From Anaerolineae bacterium (GTDB lineage Bacteria > Chloroflexota > Anaerolineae > 4572-78 > J111), in NCBI GenBank assembly GCA_020433785.1, contig JAGRCC010000909.1, positions 1 to 5,409 on the forward strand: 5,409 nucleotides of DNA, in the 5' to 3' direction. The translations under genes were made by a program, and so were the position numbers. Positions 1 through 5,409 of the stretch are shown one piece after another (the stretch's first letter is position 1; every line of letters starts with the position of its first letter). The notes under the pieces were generated by a model. It saw nothing but the letters and a program-made list of their open reading frames with translations. It made no database searches and was not told the DNA's origin.

Positions 1-16
1 TTTTCACCGCTAACAT
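1..16 (-). CDS. Start of the next operon gene, plausibly rplM (ribosomal protein L13), 5' end only
   Basis: Only the first codons lie in the window. After the truA stop the minus strand reads a strong ribosome-binding site (AAAGGAG, 18-24) followed by an in-frame ATG at 14-16 and a GTG at 5-7. The ATG is one base from the GGAG core, too close for normal initiation, whereas the GTG is about 10 nt away, so the gene more likely starts at the GTG and reads Met-Lys-. In many bacteria truA is followed by rplM-rpsI, and L13 proteins commonly begin Met-Lys-Thr, which fits. With two or so codons visible, identity rests on gene order alone. The presence of a gene start is fairly secure; the L13 name is inference. 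Confidence 0.45.
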
Positions 17-17
17 T

Positions 18-24
18 CTCCTTT
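18..24 (-). promoter_or_regulatory. Shine-Dalgarno site for the gene downstream of truA
   Basis: The minus strand reads AAAGGAG just after the truA TAG stop. It decides the next start: the ATG at 14-16 is only 1 nt from GGAG, while the in-frame GTG at 5-7 is about 10 nt away and therefore better placed. It also shows that the operon continues past truA without a terminator. Confidence 0.7.
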
Positions 25-32
25 GCAAAAAA

Positions 33-794
33 CTAACGCAGGTTTTCCGGATAGGTGACCTTGACCAGATACAGACCACACGCTGGAGCCGGTGGAGCAG
101 AACTGTTTAAGTCACGAGCCTCTAATATTTCTACCAATGAGGCCAAAGGGATGGTACCTAATCCAACTTGTACCAGAGTTGCCACAATTTTTCTTACCAT
201 TCGGTACAAAAAAGCGTTAGCTGTAATTCTAAAAATCAAGTGGCCGTCGCCTTTAATCTGCCAGTCCACCTCAGTTATTTGGCGCACCGTATTACTTCCC
301 TGAGGGGGTTTGCCAAAAGAGGCAAAATCGCGGCTTCCCACTAAAAGTTGGCTGGCTTGACGCATTAAATTTACATTCAAGGGCCTATCAACGTGATAGG
401 CATATCGCCTCTGTATGGCGCTAGGCCACGGTTGATTAAGAATATGATACTGATAGGTCCGGCTGATAGCGCTGAAACGAGGATGGAAATCTGGGGTTGA
501 AACCCATTTCAGCTCGCTAAAGACGATATCAGCCGGTAAATTGGCATTGATAGCCCGCTGGAGATCAGCTAAAGAATGTTTCCAGGCCACATTGAAGGCA
601 ACAACCTGACCTGTGGCGTGAACCCCGGCATCCGTTCTACCAGCTGCGCTAATTCTTATTGTACATTGGGTAACTTGTTTGAGACATTTTTCAATTTCGC
701 CTTGAACCGTTCGGGCTTGGGCTTGCAGTTGAAAGCCATAAAACTCGGTGCCATCATATTCAACCACAGCCGAATAACGCTGCTCAAGGCTCAC
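33..794 (-). CDS. truA: tRNA pseudouridine(38-40) synthase TruA
   Basis: A 253-residue TruA-family pseudouridine synthase, which isomerises uridines at positions 38, 39 and 40 of the tRNA anticodon arm in the cytoplasm; the length is typical. The catalytic motif GRTDAGVHA lies at residues 52-60, with the nucleophilic aspartate at D55. RTYQYHI near residue 112 supplies the conserved active-site tyrosine (Y114). FLYRMVRKIV (195-204) carries the conserved arginine (R201), and the C-terminal APACGLYL block matches the family ending. The start is GTG at 792-794: it is the first possible start after an in-frame TAG (810-812) and gives the expected short N-terminus before the VVEYDGTEFYGF strand. 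A weak CAGGG about 10 nt upstream is the only ribosome-binding candidate, so initiation may depend on coupling to rplQ, whose stop is 28 nt away. Stop is TAG. Placement after rplQ is common in Gram-positive bacteria. Confidence 0.97.
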   Translation of the reverse strand: MSLEQRYSAVVEYDGTEFYGFQLQAQARTVQGEIEKCLKQVTQCTIRISAAGRTDAGVHATGQVVAFNVAWKHSLADLQRAINANLPADIVFSELKWVSTPDFHPRFSAISRTYQYHILNQPWPSAIQRRYAYHVDRPLNVNLMRQASQLLVGSRDFASFGKPPQGSNTVRQITEVDWQIKGDGHLIFRITANAFLYRMVRKIVATLVQVGLGTIPLASLVEILEARDLNSSAPPAPACGLYLVKVTYPENLR

Positions 795-822
795 AAGCCA
801 ATTACCCTGCTAAAAAAACACA

Positions 823-1182
823 TTACTCCTGATCAACTAACTCGATAATCGCCATATTGGCCGCGTCGCCTCGGCGCGGGCCTAACTTGTAAATTCGGGT
901 ATATCCGCCGGGCCGGTCGCCCACACGTTTTCCTGTTTCATCGAACAGTTTTTTAAGCACCGAAGGGTCAGTTAACTCCCGGGCTGCCATACGGCGGGCA
1001 TGCAGATCGCCACGTCGAGCCAGGGTTACCAACTTTTCAGCAATGGGCTGAATAGCTTTAGCTTTGGCTTCGGTGGTCGTAATTCGATTATGGCGAAACA
1101 ATTCAGTTGTCAGGTTTCTGAATAGAGCCTTGCGTTGATCTTTTGATCGGCCCAGCTTTCGTCCCATTACATTGTGTCGCAT
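823..1182 (-). CDS. rplQ: 50S ribosomal protein L17
   Basis: A 119-residue L17, a large-subunit protein near the exit-tunnel region. The family N-terminus is clear: [20 protein letters not shown], followed by [21 protein letters not shown] (residues 22-42), the most conserved block of L17. The C-terminal part has the [17 protein letters not shown] stretch (92-108) and ends in the usual IELVDQE. Length is close to the bacterial norm, without the C-terminal extensions some lineages have. The ATG start is preceded by AGGAG (1191-1195) at an 8-nt spacing. It follows rpoA by 24 nt, the conserved rpoA-rplQ pairing, and precedes truA by 28 nt, so all three are almost certainly on one transcript. Confidence 0.98.
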   Translation of the reverse strand: MRHNVMGRKLGRSKDQRKALFRNLTTELFRHNRITTTEAKAKAIQPIAEKLVTLARRGDLHARRMAARELTDPSVLKKLFDETGKRVGDRPGGYTRIYKLGPRRGDAANMAIIELVDQE

Positions 1183-1206
1183 AATTGCTTCTCCTAACCG
1201 GTAAGT

Positions 1207-2193
1207 TTACTCATTAAATTCAGCCACCGCTTTAGGAAACTCGCCGTCTTCATTAACCATACTCAAATAGCCTTTTTCTTCTAGGCGTTCAATTAATTCA
1301 TCCAGCGACTTTTGCCCAAAATTGCGAATAGCCAAAATTTCGTCTTGACCTTTTTTGAGTTTTTCTAAGATTTCACCAACTTGAGTAATACCGGCACGTT
1401 TGAGGCAATTATAAGCTCTAACCGTCAACTCAAGATCTTCGATAGGCATTTCGTACACTTTATTCGGAATGCCGCCTTCTTCCTCTTTTTCAGGCTGAAC
1501 TTCAACTTCAGTCGCCCCACCTGCTACAAGCGAAAAGTGCTGTACTAAAATCTTCGCCGACTCGCTTAAGGCATCGTGCGGGAGGATGGTCCCGTCAGTG
1601 GTAATTTCCAGGCGCAGCCGATCATAGTCGGTTGCCTGACCAATACGAGCCCGCTCAACCACATAGTTGGCCTTACGGATCGGGCTAAAAATAGCATCAA
1701 CCGGTATCTCACCAATGGGCAATTTACCGCGCTCTTCAGCCGGGGAATAGCCCCTTCCCATTTGAGCCACAAGTTCAATATCTAGTTCAGCATCAGGCGA
1801 GTCAATCGTCAATAGATAAAGGTCAGGGTTAACAATTTCCACATGAGGTGGACATTCAAAATCACCAGCGGTGACAACCCCTTCGCCTCTGACTTCTACC
1901 CTTAATCGAGCCGACTCATTTTGATGCATTTTTAATCTAAGTTGTTTCACATTTAAGATCAGAGCCGTCATATCTTCACGGCCGTTAGGGATATCAGAAA
2001 ATTCGTGATGAACTCCACTAACGCGAATAGATGTGACGGCCGCTCCACTCAGGGATGAGAGCAACACACGGCGAAGGGCATTGCCCAAAGTGATACCATA
2101 CCCGCTCTCTAACGGACCAATAATGAACCGTCCATAACTTCGAGAGCTAGCCTCAGTTTCTATCTTGGGTAAAACCAAATTAAATTCAGACAA
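1207..2193 (-). CDS. rpoA: DNA-directed RNA polymerase subunit alpha
   Basis: RNA polymerase alpha, whose dimer scaffolds beta and beta' and whose C-terminal domain contacts promoter UP elements and activators. With the start chosen here it is 328 residues, typical of the family. The N-terminal dimerisation domain has GYGITLGNALRRVLLSSL (31-48) and the HHEFSDIPNGREDM block (62-75). A flexible acidic linker (QPEKEEEGG, about 233-241) leads to the helix-hairpin-helix C-terminal domain (about 250-310). Residues matching the E. coli UP-element contacts are present: R259, N262, C263, K295 and S296 (E. coli R265, N268, C269, K298, S299). The frame stays open 15 nt further upstream to another TTG (2206-2208), but GGAGGG (2201-2206) lies inside that stretch, 7 nt from the TTG at 2191-2193. 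The latter is therefore the better start, giving Met-Ser-Glu-Phe. A 76-nt gap separates it from rpsD. Confidence 0.97.
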   Translation of the reverse strand: MSEFNLVLPKIETEASSRSYGRFIIGPLESGYGITLGNALRRVLLSSLSGAAVTSIRVSGVHHEFSDIPNGREDMTALILNVKQLRLKMHQNESARLRVEVRGEGVVTAGDFECPPHVEIVNPDLYLLTIDSPDAELDIELVAQMGRGYSPAEERGKLPIGEIPVDAIFSPIRKANYVVERARIGQATDYDRLRLEITTDGTILPHDALSESAKILVQHFSLVAGGATEVEVQPEKEEEGGIPNKVYEMPIEDLELTVRAYNCLKRAGITQVGEILEKLKKGQDEILAIRNFGQKSLDELIERLEEKGYLSMVNEDGEFPKAVAEFNE

Positions 2194-2200
2194 GGAAACG

Positions 2201-2206
2201 CCCTCC
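2201..2206 (-). promoter_or_regulatory. Shine-Dalgarno site that sets the rpoA start
   Basis: The minus strand reads GGAGGG, then 7 nt, then TTG at 2191-2193. The upstream in-frame TTG (2206-2208) overlaps the site itself and has no purine-rich site of its own, so this element argues for the shorter, 328-residue RpoA. Confidence 0.8.
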
Positions 2207-2269
2207 AAAACTAACTTTCATCTTTAAAAAGAACCTTGGTTACTAAGACTTACTGTATAAATAACGCTT

Positions 2270-2905
2270 TTATCGACTATAGAATTCAACGACAAGTTGC
2301 TCGTTCAGCGTAGCGTCCACATGTTCGCGGGTGGGCAAACTCACAACTCGCCCGGATAAGTTAGAGGCATTCAGATCAAGCCAATCCGGTACCCGGCCAT
2401 CATTCAAAGCTTGGGCAATCTCCTTGAAAATGGCCTTTTGTCGGCTGCTTTCGCGCACAGCGATAATATCACCAGGGTTCACTAGATAAGAAGGAACGTT
2501 GGTTTTAACGCCATTAATCTCAAAATGGCCATGTGAAATCAACTGTCTCGCTTGATTGCGAGACGAGGCCAATCCCAGGCGGTATACCACGTTATCTAAA
2601 CGACTTTCCAAAATGATTAATAAATTAACGCCAGTTAACCCTTTCTGGTTAATCGCCTGAGCAAAGTAACGGCGGAACTGTCGCTCCAAAACCCCATAAA
2701 CACGGCGGGTTTTCTGCTTTGCTCTTAGCTGCATCCGATAGTCAGATTCCTTACGTCGAAATTGAGCCTGACGACCATGTACTCCTGGCGGATAAGATCG
2801 CTTTTCAAATGAGCACTTAGGTGAAAAGCAGCGATCGCCCTTAAGAAATAACTTTTCTCCTTCAGCTCGACATAATTTACATACAGAATCAACGTAACGC
2901 GCCAA
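2270..2905 (-). CDS. rpsD: 30S ribosomal protein S4, zinc-binding form
   Basis: A 211-residue S4, a primary 16S rRNA binder that nucleates 30S assembly and, in E. coli and Bacillus, represses its own mRNA. The N-terminus carries four cysteines, C9-X2-C12-X13-C26-X4-C31, the zinc-binding arrangement seen in the Thermus-type protein and lost in E. coli-type S4. [19 protein letters not shown] (26-44) and [17 protein letters not shown] (56-72) are family hallmarks. The S4 RNA-binding domain runs from about 101 to 165 ([20 protein letters not shown], then the [18 protein letters not shown] hairpin). The start is TTG at 2903-2905, giving the canonical Met-Ala-Arg-Tyr; an AGGAGG lies 5 nt upstream and no ATG is available nearby. 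It has 76-81 nt gaps on both sides, longer than elsewhere in the cluster. Confidence 0.98.
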   Translation of the reverse strand: MARYVDSVCKLCRAEGEKLFLKGDRCFSPKCSFEKRSYPPGVHGRQAQFRRKESDYRMQLRAKQKTRRVYGVLERQFRRYFAQAINQKGLTGVNLLIILESRLDNVVYRLGLASSRNQARQLISHGHFEINGVKTNVPSYLVNPGDIIAVRESSRQKAIFKEIAQALNDGRVPDWLDLNASNLSGRVVSLPTREHVDATLNEQLVVEFYSR

Positions 2906-2910
2906 TTTTT

Positions 2911-2916
2911 CCTCCT
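2911..2916 (-). promoter_or_regulatory. Strong Shine-Dalgarno site for the TTG start of rpsD
   Basis: The minus strand reads AGGAGG, five A residues, then TTG. The consensus match and its position fix the rpsD start at the non-ATG codon 2903-2905, which yields the conserved Met-Ala-Arg-Tyr N-terminus of S4. Confidence 0.85.
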
Positions 2917-2934
2917 AATAATTTAGCTTAATCG

Positions 2935-2974
2935 CAAAAGGTTTACAGGCTTGGCTAACCCTTCTTCCCTTTTG
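2935..2974 (-). promoter_or_regulatory. Inverted repeat in the rpsK-rpsD gap, possible leader hairpin
   Basis: A perfect 7-bp inverted repeat, CAAAAGG (2968-2974 on the minus strand) and CCTTTTG (2935-2941), encloses a 26-nt loop and ends 18 nt before the rpsD AGGAGG. An alternative pairing of AAGGGTT with AACCTT (one bulge) uses the same 3' arm, so two folds could compete. It has no following T tract, so it does not look like a terminator. S4 is a known translational autoregulator, and a structured element just before rpsD would be a sensible target. That role is inference, and a 7-bp repeat with a large loop could occur by chance. Confidence 0.3.
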
Positions 2975-2986
2975 AAAAACAAATAA

Positions 2987-3388
2987 TTACACTCGACGTT
3001 TCTTGGGCGGTCGACAACCGTTGTGAGGAATAGGGGTTTTGTCGGTAATTGAGCGGACCTTCATATCAGCCGCCTGAAGCGAGCGAATGGCCGCTTCCCG
3101 GCCAGGTCCTGGCCCTTTCACAAAGACATCTACTTCACGCATGCCGTGTTCCTGAGCCGTTCTGGCTGCGTTTTGGGCGGCCAACTGGGCAGCATAGGGC
3201 GTGCTTTTACGTGATCCCTTAAACCCACTTGTTCCGGCGCTGGCCCAAGAAACAACATTACCTTGTTGGTCGGTAATAGAAACAATCGTATTATTAAAGG
3301 TCGCGAAAATATAAGCGCGTCCATAAGGAATATTTTTTCTTTCCTTTTTACTACTCGATCTGGTTCTTCGACCTCTTTGTTTCGCCAT
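2987..3388 (-). CDS. rpsK: 30S ribosomal protein S11
   Basis: A 133-residue S11, a 30S platform protein near the E-site mRNA path that contacts S7 and 16S rRNA. The basic N-terminal tail ([16 protein letters not shown]) is followed by the core: [14 protein letters not shown] (27-40), [19 protein letters not shown] (50-68) and [17 protein letters not shown] (88-104). It ends in [15 protein letters not shown] (119-133), with the Asn123-Gly124 pair that in E. coli S11 is a known isoaspartate site. The ATG start has GGAG (3394-3397) 5 nt upstream. It lies 83 nt after rpsM and 81 nt before rpsD, in the classic alpha-operon order S13-S11-S4-alpha-L17. Confidence 0.98.
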   Translation of the reverse strand: MAKQRGRRTRSSSKKERKNIPYGRAYIFATFNNTIVSITDQQGNVVSWASAGTSGFKGSRKSTPYAAQLAAQNAARTAQEHGMREVDVFVKGPGPGREAAIRSLQAADMKVRSITDKTPIPHNGCRPPKKRRV

Positions 3389-3471
3389 TAGAACTCCAAC
3401 TTAAAACTTCTCAATTTAATTCTGGTATTTCTACAACCATTTACCGACAGATACACAATCCACCAGTCTAC

Positions 3472-3852
3472 TTATTTACGAGCCGCCCGTTTCTTACCAG
3501 CTACGGTTCGACGAGCGCCACGTCTGGTTCGAGCATTGGTGCGTGTTCGCTGCCCGTGTGCCGGAAGATTCCGTCGATGTCTCAGGCCGCGATAGCAACC
3601 AATCTCTTGCAGACGTTTAATATTAAGGCCCACTTCACGCCGTAGATCACCTTCTACTACATAATCCCGATCGATAATATCCCGAAGTTGAATGACTTCA
3701 TCTTCTGACAAATCTTTTACACGTGTATCCGGACTGATCCCCGTAGAAGATAAAATTTCCTGGCTTGTTTTTAGGCCAATACCATAGATGTAGGTCAACC
3801 CTGTTTCTACACGTTTATCACGAGGCAAGTCAACACCAGCAATACGAGCCAT
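3472..3852 (-). CDS. rpsM: 30S ribosomal protein S13
   Basis: A 126-residue S13, a 30S head protein that forms intersubunit bridges with 23S rRNA and L5 and whose C-terminal tail reaches the P-site tRNA. It begins [15 protein letters not shown] and has [14 protein letters not shown] (21-34), the helix-two-turn-helix region. [20 protein letters not shown] (89-108) is the invariant rRNA-binding block, followed by a very basic lysine/arginine tail ending AGKKRAARK. The ATG has GGGAG (3859-3863) 5-6 nt upstream and a second, stronger TAAGGAGG (3866-3873) whose first three bases are the rpmJ stop codon. That arrangement suggests translational coupling to rpmJ. No E. coli-type alpha leader pseudoknot can fit here, since rpmJ ends only 18 nt upstream. 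Confidence 0.98.
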   Translation of the reverse strand: MARIAGVDLPRDKRVETGLTYIYGIGLKTSQEILSSTGISPDTRVKDLSEDEVIQLRDIIDRDYVVEGDLRREVGLNIKRLQEIGCYRGLRHRRNLPAHGQRTRTNARTRRGARRTVAGKKRAARK

Positions 3853-3865
3853 AAGTAACTCCCTT

Positions 3866-3873
3866 CCTCCTTA
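3866..3873 (-). promoter_or_regulatory. Shine-Dalgarno sequence overlapping the rpmJ stop codon, upstream of rpsM
   Basis: The minus strand reads TAAGGAGG, an eight-base perfect complement of the usual 16S rRNA 3' tail, in which TAA is also the stop codon of rpmJ. A second purine run, GGGAG (3859-3863), sits nearer the rpsM ATG. Spacing from GGAGG is 13 nt and from GGGAG 6 nt. A ribosome terminating on rpmJ would be positioned directly over the site. Confidence 0.65.
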
Positions 3874-3984
3874 TCCCTGACGTTGTTTGTGTCTAGGGTT
3901 GGTACAAATAACACGAACGACACCACGTCGTTTAATGATTTTACAATTGTCACATCTACGCTTTACAGATGGTTTAACTTTCAT
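3871..3984 (-). CDS. rpmJ: 50S ribosomal protein L36, zinc-ribbon form
   Basis: A 37-residue L36, the smallest large-subunit protein, bound near the base of the GTPase-associated stalk. The translation begins [15 protein letters not shown] and has the complete zinc ribbon C11-X2-C14-X12-C27-X4-H32, with [14 protein letters not shown] at the C-terminus; this is the C+ (zinc-binding) type of standard 37-residue length. The ATG at 3982-3984 is preceded by AAAGGAG about 8 nt upstream (3993-3999). It lies 50 nt after secY and 18 nt before rpsM. In many bacteria adk, map and infA come between secY and rpmJ; here all three are absent. Confidence 0.97.
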   Translation of the reverse strand: MKVKPSVKRRCDNCKIIKRRGVVRVICTNPRHKQRQG

Positions 3985-4034
3985 GGTTACGTCTCCTTTC
4001 AACTAAGCCCTTAAATTACGTAAGTCCATCAACC

Positions 4035-5360
4035 CTAGTTGATAAATCCTTCATAATTACGCATCAGGAGTTGAGCCTCAAGCTGCTTCATGGTATCGAG
4101 CACGACACCTACCACAATTAACAATCCTGTACTGGTAATCAACAAAGCCTGAGTTTGAGACCCACTCTGGCTCACACCTGGGATGAGATTTACAAGCCAG
4201 GGCAAAATAGCCACACCACCCAACATCAATGCTCCAACCAAAGTAATACGTTGCAATACGGAATTGAGATAGCTTTCAGTACGCTTACCGGGCCGAATGC
4301 CGGGGATAAATCCGCCCTGTCGCTGCAAGTTGTCGGCCAAATTCTGCTGCTTAAAAATCACATCGGTGTAGAAGTAGGTAAAACCGACCACCATCAAAAA
4401 GTAAAGGATCCAGTAAGGCCATGACTGTGGATTTGGGCTGAACCAGGTCACTACTCCCGTTGCCACATTTCTAATAAAGGCATTATCGCTAACAGTAAAT
4501 GAAGCAGCGACAGCGCTCGGAAATATCATAATTGATTGAGCAAAAATCAGTGGGATCATTCCGGCGCTATTCACTTTCATCGGAATGTGCGAACTCTGCC
4601 CACCATAGACTTTTGTCCCGCGCACCCGCTTGCCATATTGCACCGGAATACGGCGCTGACCTTCCTGCACAAAAGCGATAACCGCAATTGTCAGCACAGT
4701 GATAATCGCGAACAAGAGCAAATGTCCCCATTCCTGACGGCTGACAAAGCGAGCAATTTGGTTAGGCATTTGGGCCACAATACCGCCAAAGATAATAATC
4801 GACACACCATTGCCCACACCTTGTTCGGTGATGAGTTCGCCCAACCACACCGCAACCATTGTCCCTGCAGTCATAGACACTAAAACAGCGATGGTCGTCA
4901 AAGGATCAACGCCAAATCCAAAGTTAGTCAGAATACCCGGCACGGAGCTTTGAATAAAGAATACCTGCCCATAGGCTTGAAGCAATGCCAACGGCACGGT
5001 AAGCCAGTGCGTATACATATTGATTTTATTACGGCCTTGCTCGCCTTCTTTAGACAGCTCTTGAAGCTGCGGGATAAGGGGGGTTAACAACTGCATAATA
5101 ATCGAGGCAGTAATGTAAGGGTATACCCCCATAGCCATTATCGAAAAATTAGCTAACGCCCCACCCGAAAGCAGATTCAGAAACTGAACAATGGTACTGC
5201 CGTCACTGCCGGACTGTAAGAAGTTTTGTAAAGCTGTACCATCAACACCGGGAACAGGTACGTGCGCCCCGGCCCGATAAACAACTAAAATCAAAAGCGT
5301 AAACACGATTTTGCGCCGCAAGTCGGGTAGTGTAAACGCATTGCGAACAGCTTCAAGCAT
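4035..5360 (-). CDS. secY: Preprotein translocase subunit SecY
   Basis: A 441-residue SecY, the channel-forming subunit of the SecYEG inner-membrane translocon, used by SecA and by membrane-docked ribosomes. Ten hydrophobic segments are recognisable, the first at about 18-37 before the periplasmic HVPVPGVD stretch and plug region. Landmarks are FSIMAMGVYPYITASIIMQ (72-90), ELSKEGEQGRNK (101-112), the TEQGVGNGVSIIIF block (178-191), and the large cytoplasmic loop RRIPVQYGKRVRGTKVYGG (236-254). FIPGIRPGKRTESYL (351-365) holds the conserved arginine (R356) of the SecA/ribosome-contacting loop. The C-terminus LLMRNYEGFIN is typical. The ATG has AAAAAGGA 7 nt upstream (5368-5375). It follows rplO by 19 nt, the standard spc-operon position, and ends in TAG. 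Confidence 0.98.
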   Translation of the reverse strand: MLEAVRNAFTLPDLRRKIVFTLLILVVYRAGAHVPVPGVDGTALQNFLQSGSDGSTIVQFLNLLSGGALANFSIMAMGVYPYITASIIMQLLTPLIPQLQELSKEGEQGRNKINMYTHWLTVPLALLQAYGQVFFIQSSVPGILTNFGFGVDPLTTIAVLVSMTAGTMVAVWLGELITEQGVGNGVSIIIFGGIVAQMPNQIARFVSRQEWGHLLLFAIITVLTIAVIAFVQEGQRRIPVQYGKRVRGTKVYGGQSSHIPMKVNSAGMIPLIFAQSIMIFPSAVAASFTVSDNAFIRNVATGVVTWFSPNPQSWPYWILYFLMVVGFTYFYTDVIFKQQNLADNLQRQGGFIPGIRPGKRTESYLNSVLQRITLVGALMLGGVAILPWLVNLIPGVSQSGSQTQALLITSTGLLIVVGVVLDTMKQLEAQLLMRNYEGFIN

Positions 5361-5379
5361 AATCCAATCCTTTTTGGGC

Positions 5380-5409
5380 TTAAGCTAGGGGCAGAACTTC
5401 TACAGTGCC
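5380..5409 (-). CDS. rplO: 50S ribosomal protein L15, C-terminal end only
   Basis: Reading in from the right edge on the minus strand, the last nine codons give GTVEVLPLA followed by TAA at 5380-5382. The Gly-Thr/Ser-Val-Glu-Val-(Leu/Ile) ending is characteristic of the L15 C-terminus, and rplO directly before secY, here with a 19-nt gap, is the conserved spc-operon order. The rest of the gene lies outside the window, so the identification rests on this short tail plus context, which agree well. Confidence 0.85.
   Translation of the reverse strand, partial: GTVEVLPLA

Noticed and set aside
55..848. Plus-strand open frames opposite truA (55-303 and 576-848)
   Set aside because: Antisense to intact truA and the end of rplQ, with no recognisable family or initiation signals.
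1566..1785. Small open frames on both strands inside rpoA
   Set aside because: They overlap the conserved alpha coding sequence in other frames and show no independent signals.
2186..2221. An 11-codon minus-strand frame (ATG at 2219-2221, TGA at 2186-2188) overlapping the rpoA ribosome-binding site and start
   Set aside because: It could in principle be a leader peptide, but only a weak AAAG precedes it and very short frames are expected by chance.
2228..2245. AACC-AA-GGTT near-palindrome with a nearby T run in the rpsD-rpoA gap, considered as a terminator
   Set aside because: The two-base loop cannot form a stable hairpin and the stem is only 4 bp; termination before rpoA would also be implausible.
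2245..2290. A possible promoter upstream of rpoA (TATACA-like -10 near the rpsD stop)
   Set aside because: No -35 hexamer at 16-18 nt spacing; the AT-rich gap gives such matches by chance.
3130..3324. Second minus-strand open frame inside rpsK
   Set aside because: An out-of-frame shadow of the conserved S11 coding sequence.
3422..3466. CTGGT/ACCAG inverted repeat in the rpsM-rpsK gap
   Set aside because: Only 5 bp with a 35-nt loop and no extension on either side; not distinguishable from chance.
4155..4883. Plus-strand open frames opposite secY (4155-4424 and 4536-4883)
   Set aside because: They lie antisense to a fully conserved SecY, their translations are histidine-, asparagine- and proline-rich without domains, and they lack convincing ribosome-binding sites. 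They are shadows.

Overview
The window is one uninterrupted minus-strand block of translation and transcription genes: the promoter-distal part of a bacterial spc/alpha ribosomal-protein supercluster. In transcription order (right to left) it holds the last codons of rplO (L15), secY, rpmJ (L36), rpsM (S13), rpsK (S11), rpsD (S4), rpoA (RNA polymerase alpha), rplQ (L17), truA (tRNA pseudouridine synthase), and a ribosome-binding site plus the first codons of a further gene that is plausibly rplM (L13). All complete genes are intact and near their family's usual length. I see no frameshift, mobile element, tRNA, CRISPR array, convincing internal promoter or rho-independent terminator. The plus-strand open frames are shadows of the minus-strand genes.

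The organism is a bacterium using AGGAGG-type Shine-Dalgarno signals, with moderate base composition (roughly half GC by eye). The gene order, the character of SecY, S4 and L17, and the frequent TTG/GTG starts suggest Chloroflexota (Anaerolineae-like) or another deep, Gram-positive-like lineage. That placement is inference; no taxonomic search was possible.

Layout: 5380-5409 is the rplO tail. secY is at 4035-5360. A 50-nt gap leads directly to rpmJ at 3871-3984, with no adk, map or infA between them. rpsM is 3472-3852, rpsK 2987-3388 and rpsD 2270-2905 (TTG start). rpoA is 1207-2193; its start is moved 15 nt downstream of the longest open frame because the ribosome-binding site lies inside that extension. 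rplQ is 823-1182, truA 33-794 (GTG start), and the next gene begins at 1-7 or 1-16.

Working together: L36, S13, S11, S4 and L17 are ribosome components, SecY is the membrane channel for nascent proteins, RpoA is the assembly platform of RNA polymerase, and TruA modifies tRNA anticodon arms. Co-transcription would couple ribosome, polymerase and secretion capacity to growth. S4 is the known autogenous regulator of this group in E. coli and of rpsD in Bacillus. The 76-83 nt gaps flanking rpsK and rpsD, one with an inverted repeat just before rpsD, are the most plausible places for local regulation. Overall this is an ordinary, conserved housekeeping region; I found no new system.
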